Shown piece after piece: positions 20,721 through 21,710 of a DNA stretch of 21,710 nt; position 1 is the first letter of the stretch, and each line of letters opens with the position of its first letter. The position numbers were made by a program, and so were the translations under genes. The DNA comes from JAZQNF01 sp045641505 (GTDB taxonomy: Bacteria > Bacillota > Clostridia > Lachnospirales > Bianqueaceae), in assembly GCA_045641505.1 (NCBI GenBank), contig JAZUHB010000125.1:1-21710 (forward strand), read 5' to 3'. A model generated the notes under the pieces. That model worked only from the letters and a program-made list of their open reading frames with translations. It ran no database searches and had not been told where the DNA came from.

Positions 20721-20749
20721 AGTATAGCACAGTTTTCGCGGGGAGGGTA
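20721..20749 (-). promoter_or_regulatory. Promoter of the inositol-dehydrogenase-like gene
   Basis: TGTGCTATACT on the minus strand gives an extended -10 (TATACT, 20721-20726). The -35 position (TACCCT, 20744-20749) is weak. Leader about 50 nt. Confidence 0.5.
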
Positions 20750-20766
20750 GAGGGGGGATCATGAAA

Positions 20767-20812
20767 AAGCCGTGCACACTCATAACAAAGGGGTTAGGAG
20801 CGCGCACGGCTT
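20767..20812 (-). terminator. Long-stem terminator after the secreted-protein gene
   Basis: On the minus strand AAGCCGTGC pairs with GCACGGCTT (20804-20812 with 20767-20775), continues through G-T, C-G and G-T pairs, then CTC/GAG and TAAC/GTTA with one mismatch, closing a 6-nt loop. The tail is TTTTT. Confidence 0.8.
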
Positions 20813-20902
20813 CGCGTCAGTGTCTGAAGCAGCTCCGGATCTTGTTTTCCGCAAAGCGGGGAATCCGATCAGAAGCAGCTGTGTTCGAAAAAGGCATCGA
20901 TG

Positions 20903-21592
20903 TCAGAAGGCGATGGTATAACGAAGAACATAGTACGGCGAATTGTAATTGATTTCAGTCGCGTAGTTATCGTAAACGCCGATCTCGATGTAGTATTCTT
21001 CTCCGTTGGGGCCGTAGGACAAGAAGGAATGGCCGTAATCCTCGAAACCATCCATGCGCCAGATTAAATTATGAAGTACGCTTTCGCAGTAATCAGCATA
21101 AGTGTATGTGCCGTCGCTGAGACGAATGGTGCGATGCCGATCGACGGAGAACAGGAATTCATAATACGGGGTGTCATTAAAGATTTCGCCGTCGACGTCT
21201 TCAGGCATGTAGTAGTTCAGAATGCCGGTTCCTTCGAAGCCCTTGAAGTTGCAATTGCCGAAGTACCAGGTCTTAACGGTGCCTCTCTCATAACCGCCCC
21301 AAATAAAATCCGTATGATCGAAGCGATCGATCGTAACGAAGGTAGTCCCGGTAGCGTTGATGACTCTTTTCAGTTCCCGGACAAGAGCGCCCTGATCCCG
21401 GGTCGCGGGGATTCCGAGAAGCGGAATCAAATTGGTATGTTCGTCATATCCCGGCAGAACAGACGCGGTTCCGCCGCCGACGGTCAGGGTGACGGTATTG
21501 GCGGTGCGGGCGTCCGCGCTGACAGCGAGCGGAGCTCCGACCATCACGAGGGTCAGAAGCACGGTAAGCAGTCCGATGAGTTTCTTTTTCAT
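20903..21592 (-). CDS. Secreted protein of unknown family
   Basis: A 229-residue protein with a clear signal peptide (MKKKLIGLLTVLLTLVMVG then APLAVSADA; cleavage probably after AVSA, near residue 26). The mature part is rich in Tyr, Asp, Gly and Asn (NTPYYEFLF-like and EINYNSPYYVLRYTIAF stretches) and has few Lys, suggesting a beta-rich extracellular domain. It has Cys in FGNCNF and DYCESV, which could form one disulfide. Residues 70-90 (VRELKRVINATGTTFVTIDR) look like a helix followed by a strand. I recognise no family. GC content is visibly lower than that of the flanking genes, which may mark transfer. It has a consensus-quality promoter and its own terminator, so it is a single-gene unit; the ribosome site is AGGGGGA about ten bases before ATG. 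Confidence 0.7.
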   Translation of the reverse strand: MKKKLIGLLTVLLTLVMVGAPLAVSADARTANTVTLTVGGGTASVLPGYDEHTNLIPLLGIPATRDQGALVRELKRVINATGTTFVTIDRFDHTDFIWGGYERGTVKTWYFGNCNFKGFEGTGILNYYMPEDVDGEIFNDTPYYEFLFSVDRHRTIRLSDGTYTYADYCESVLHNLIWRMDGFEDYGHSFLSYGPNGEEYYIEIGVYDNYATEINYNSPYYVLRYTIAF

Positions 21593-21622
21593 AAGAGTTT
21601 TCCCCCTAAGTTATGATGCTTT

Positions 21623-21651
21623 AGTGTATTGCAGAGCCTTGCATCTGTCAA
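21623..21651 (-). promoter_or_regulatory. Promoter of the secreted-protein gene
   Basis: Perfect TTGACA (21646-21651), 17-bp spacer, TACACT (21623-21628). The leader to the start codon is about 25 nt. Confidence 0.75.
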
Positions 21652-21654
21652 GGC
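21636..21654. promoter_or_regulatory. Inverted repeat over the -35 box of the secreted-protein promoter
   Basis: GCCTTG (21636-21641) and CAAGGC (21649-21654) are 6-bp perfect arms with a 7-bp spacer that cover the -35 hexamer on both sides. A repressor binding here would block transcription; the regulator is not in the window. From 21655 to the end only AT-rich sequence is seen. Confidence 0.45.
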
Positions 21655-21710
21655 AAGAAATTGTATTTTTTGGCGACATTTTCACTTTTATGCATTTTGG
21701 CGGCGGAATA

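Noticed and set aside
20667..20807. A 47-residue N-terminal extension of the inositol-dehydrogenase-like protein
   Set aside because: It would start upstream of the predicted promoter; the Rossmann fold begins directly after ATG at 20666, which has an AGGAG site.

Overview
The window looks like chromosome from a GC-rich member of the Bacillota, probably class Clostridia and gut- or rumen-associated. The reasons are family-level: a family II pyrophosphatase with a CBS-DRTGG-CBS insert, AGGAG-type ribosome binding sites throughout, sigma-A-type promoters (often with an extended TGn -10), a GLUG-repeat lipoprotein, and beta-glucan and inositol genes. No rRNA, tRNA, CRISPR array or complete insertion sequence was seen, and no species can be named from the sequence alone.

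Layout. 1-1553 (minus): the N-terminal part of an HNH-nuclease-like protein cut by the window edge, then a HigBA-type toxin-antitoxin operon with a consensus promoter and a 16-bp palindrome in its spacer. 1575-3119 (plus): a divergent gene for a membrane-anchored PstS-like binding protein. 3120-3846: intergenic repeat element A and a terminator. 3847-4809 (minus): a NagB-like sugar-phosphate isomerase/deaminase paralogue. 5034-7511 (plus): a small membrane protein, then an HTH-MNT antitoxin, HEPN toxin and Ntn-hydrolase with overlapping reading frames. 7512-8177: a terminator, intergenic repeat element B (inverted relative to A) and a short tandem repeat. 8178-12690 (minus): an operon of GH16 beta-glucanase, MFS transporter, tyrosine-phosphatase-family protein and GH39-like glycosidase, preceded by a separate alpha/beta hydrolase gene. 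13739-17698 (minus): a six-helix membrane protein and a 1032-residue GLUG lipoprotein. 17738-19541 (plus): a promoter, leader hairpin, 21-codon ORF and terminator, then the pyrophosphatase. 19653-20666 (minus): an inositol-2-dehydrogenase-like enzyme. 20903-21592 (minus): a secreted protein of unknown family.

How the genes fit together. The clearest pathway is the GH16/MFS/GH39 operon: extracellular cleavage of a beta-glucan-like polymer, uptake of a product, and cytosolic hydrolysis. Two toxin-antitoxin operons each carry a perfect palindrome inside the promoter spacer, which points to autorepression. The other genes are single-function units.

The most unusual content is the pair of intergenic elements at 3236-3585 and 7705-8054. 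Both are exactly 350 bp between 12-bp perfect terminal inverted repeats. Both carry eight copies of an 11-bp TTTACGACAAA-like box in alternating orientation, with identical and mirror-symmetric spacing. They lie in opposite orientation, each between two convergent genes, and enclose about 4.1 kb that includes the HEPN-MNT module. I could not assign them to a known repeat family.
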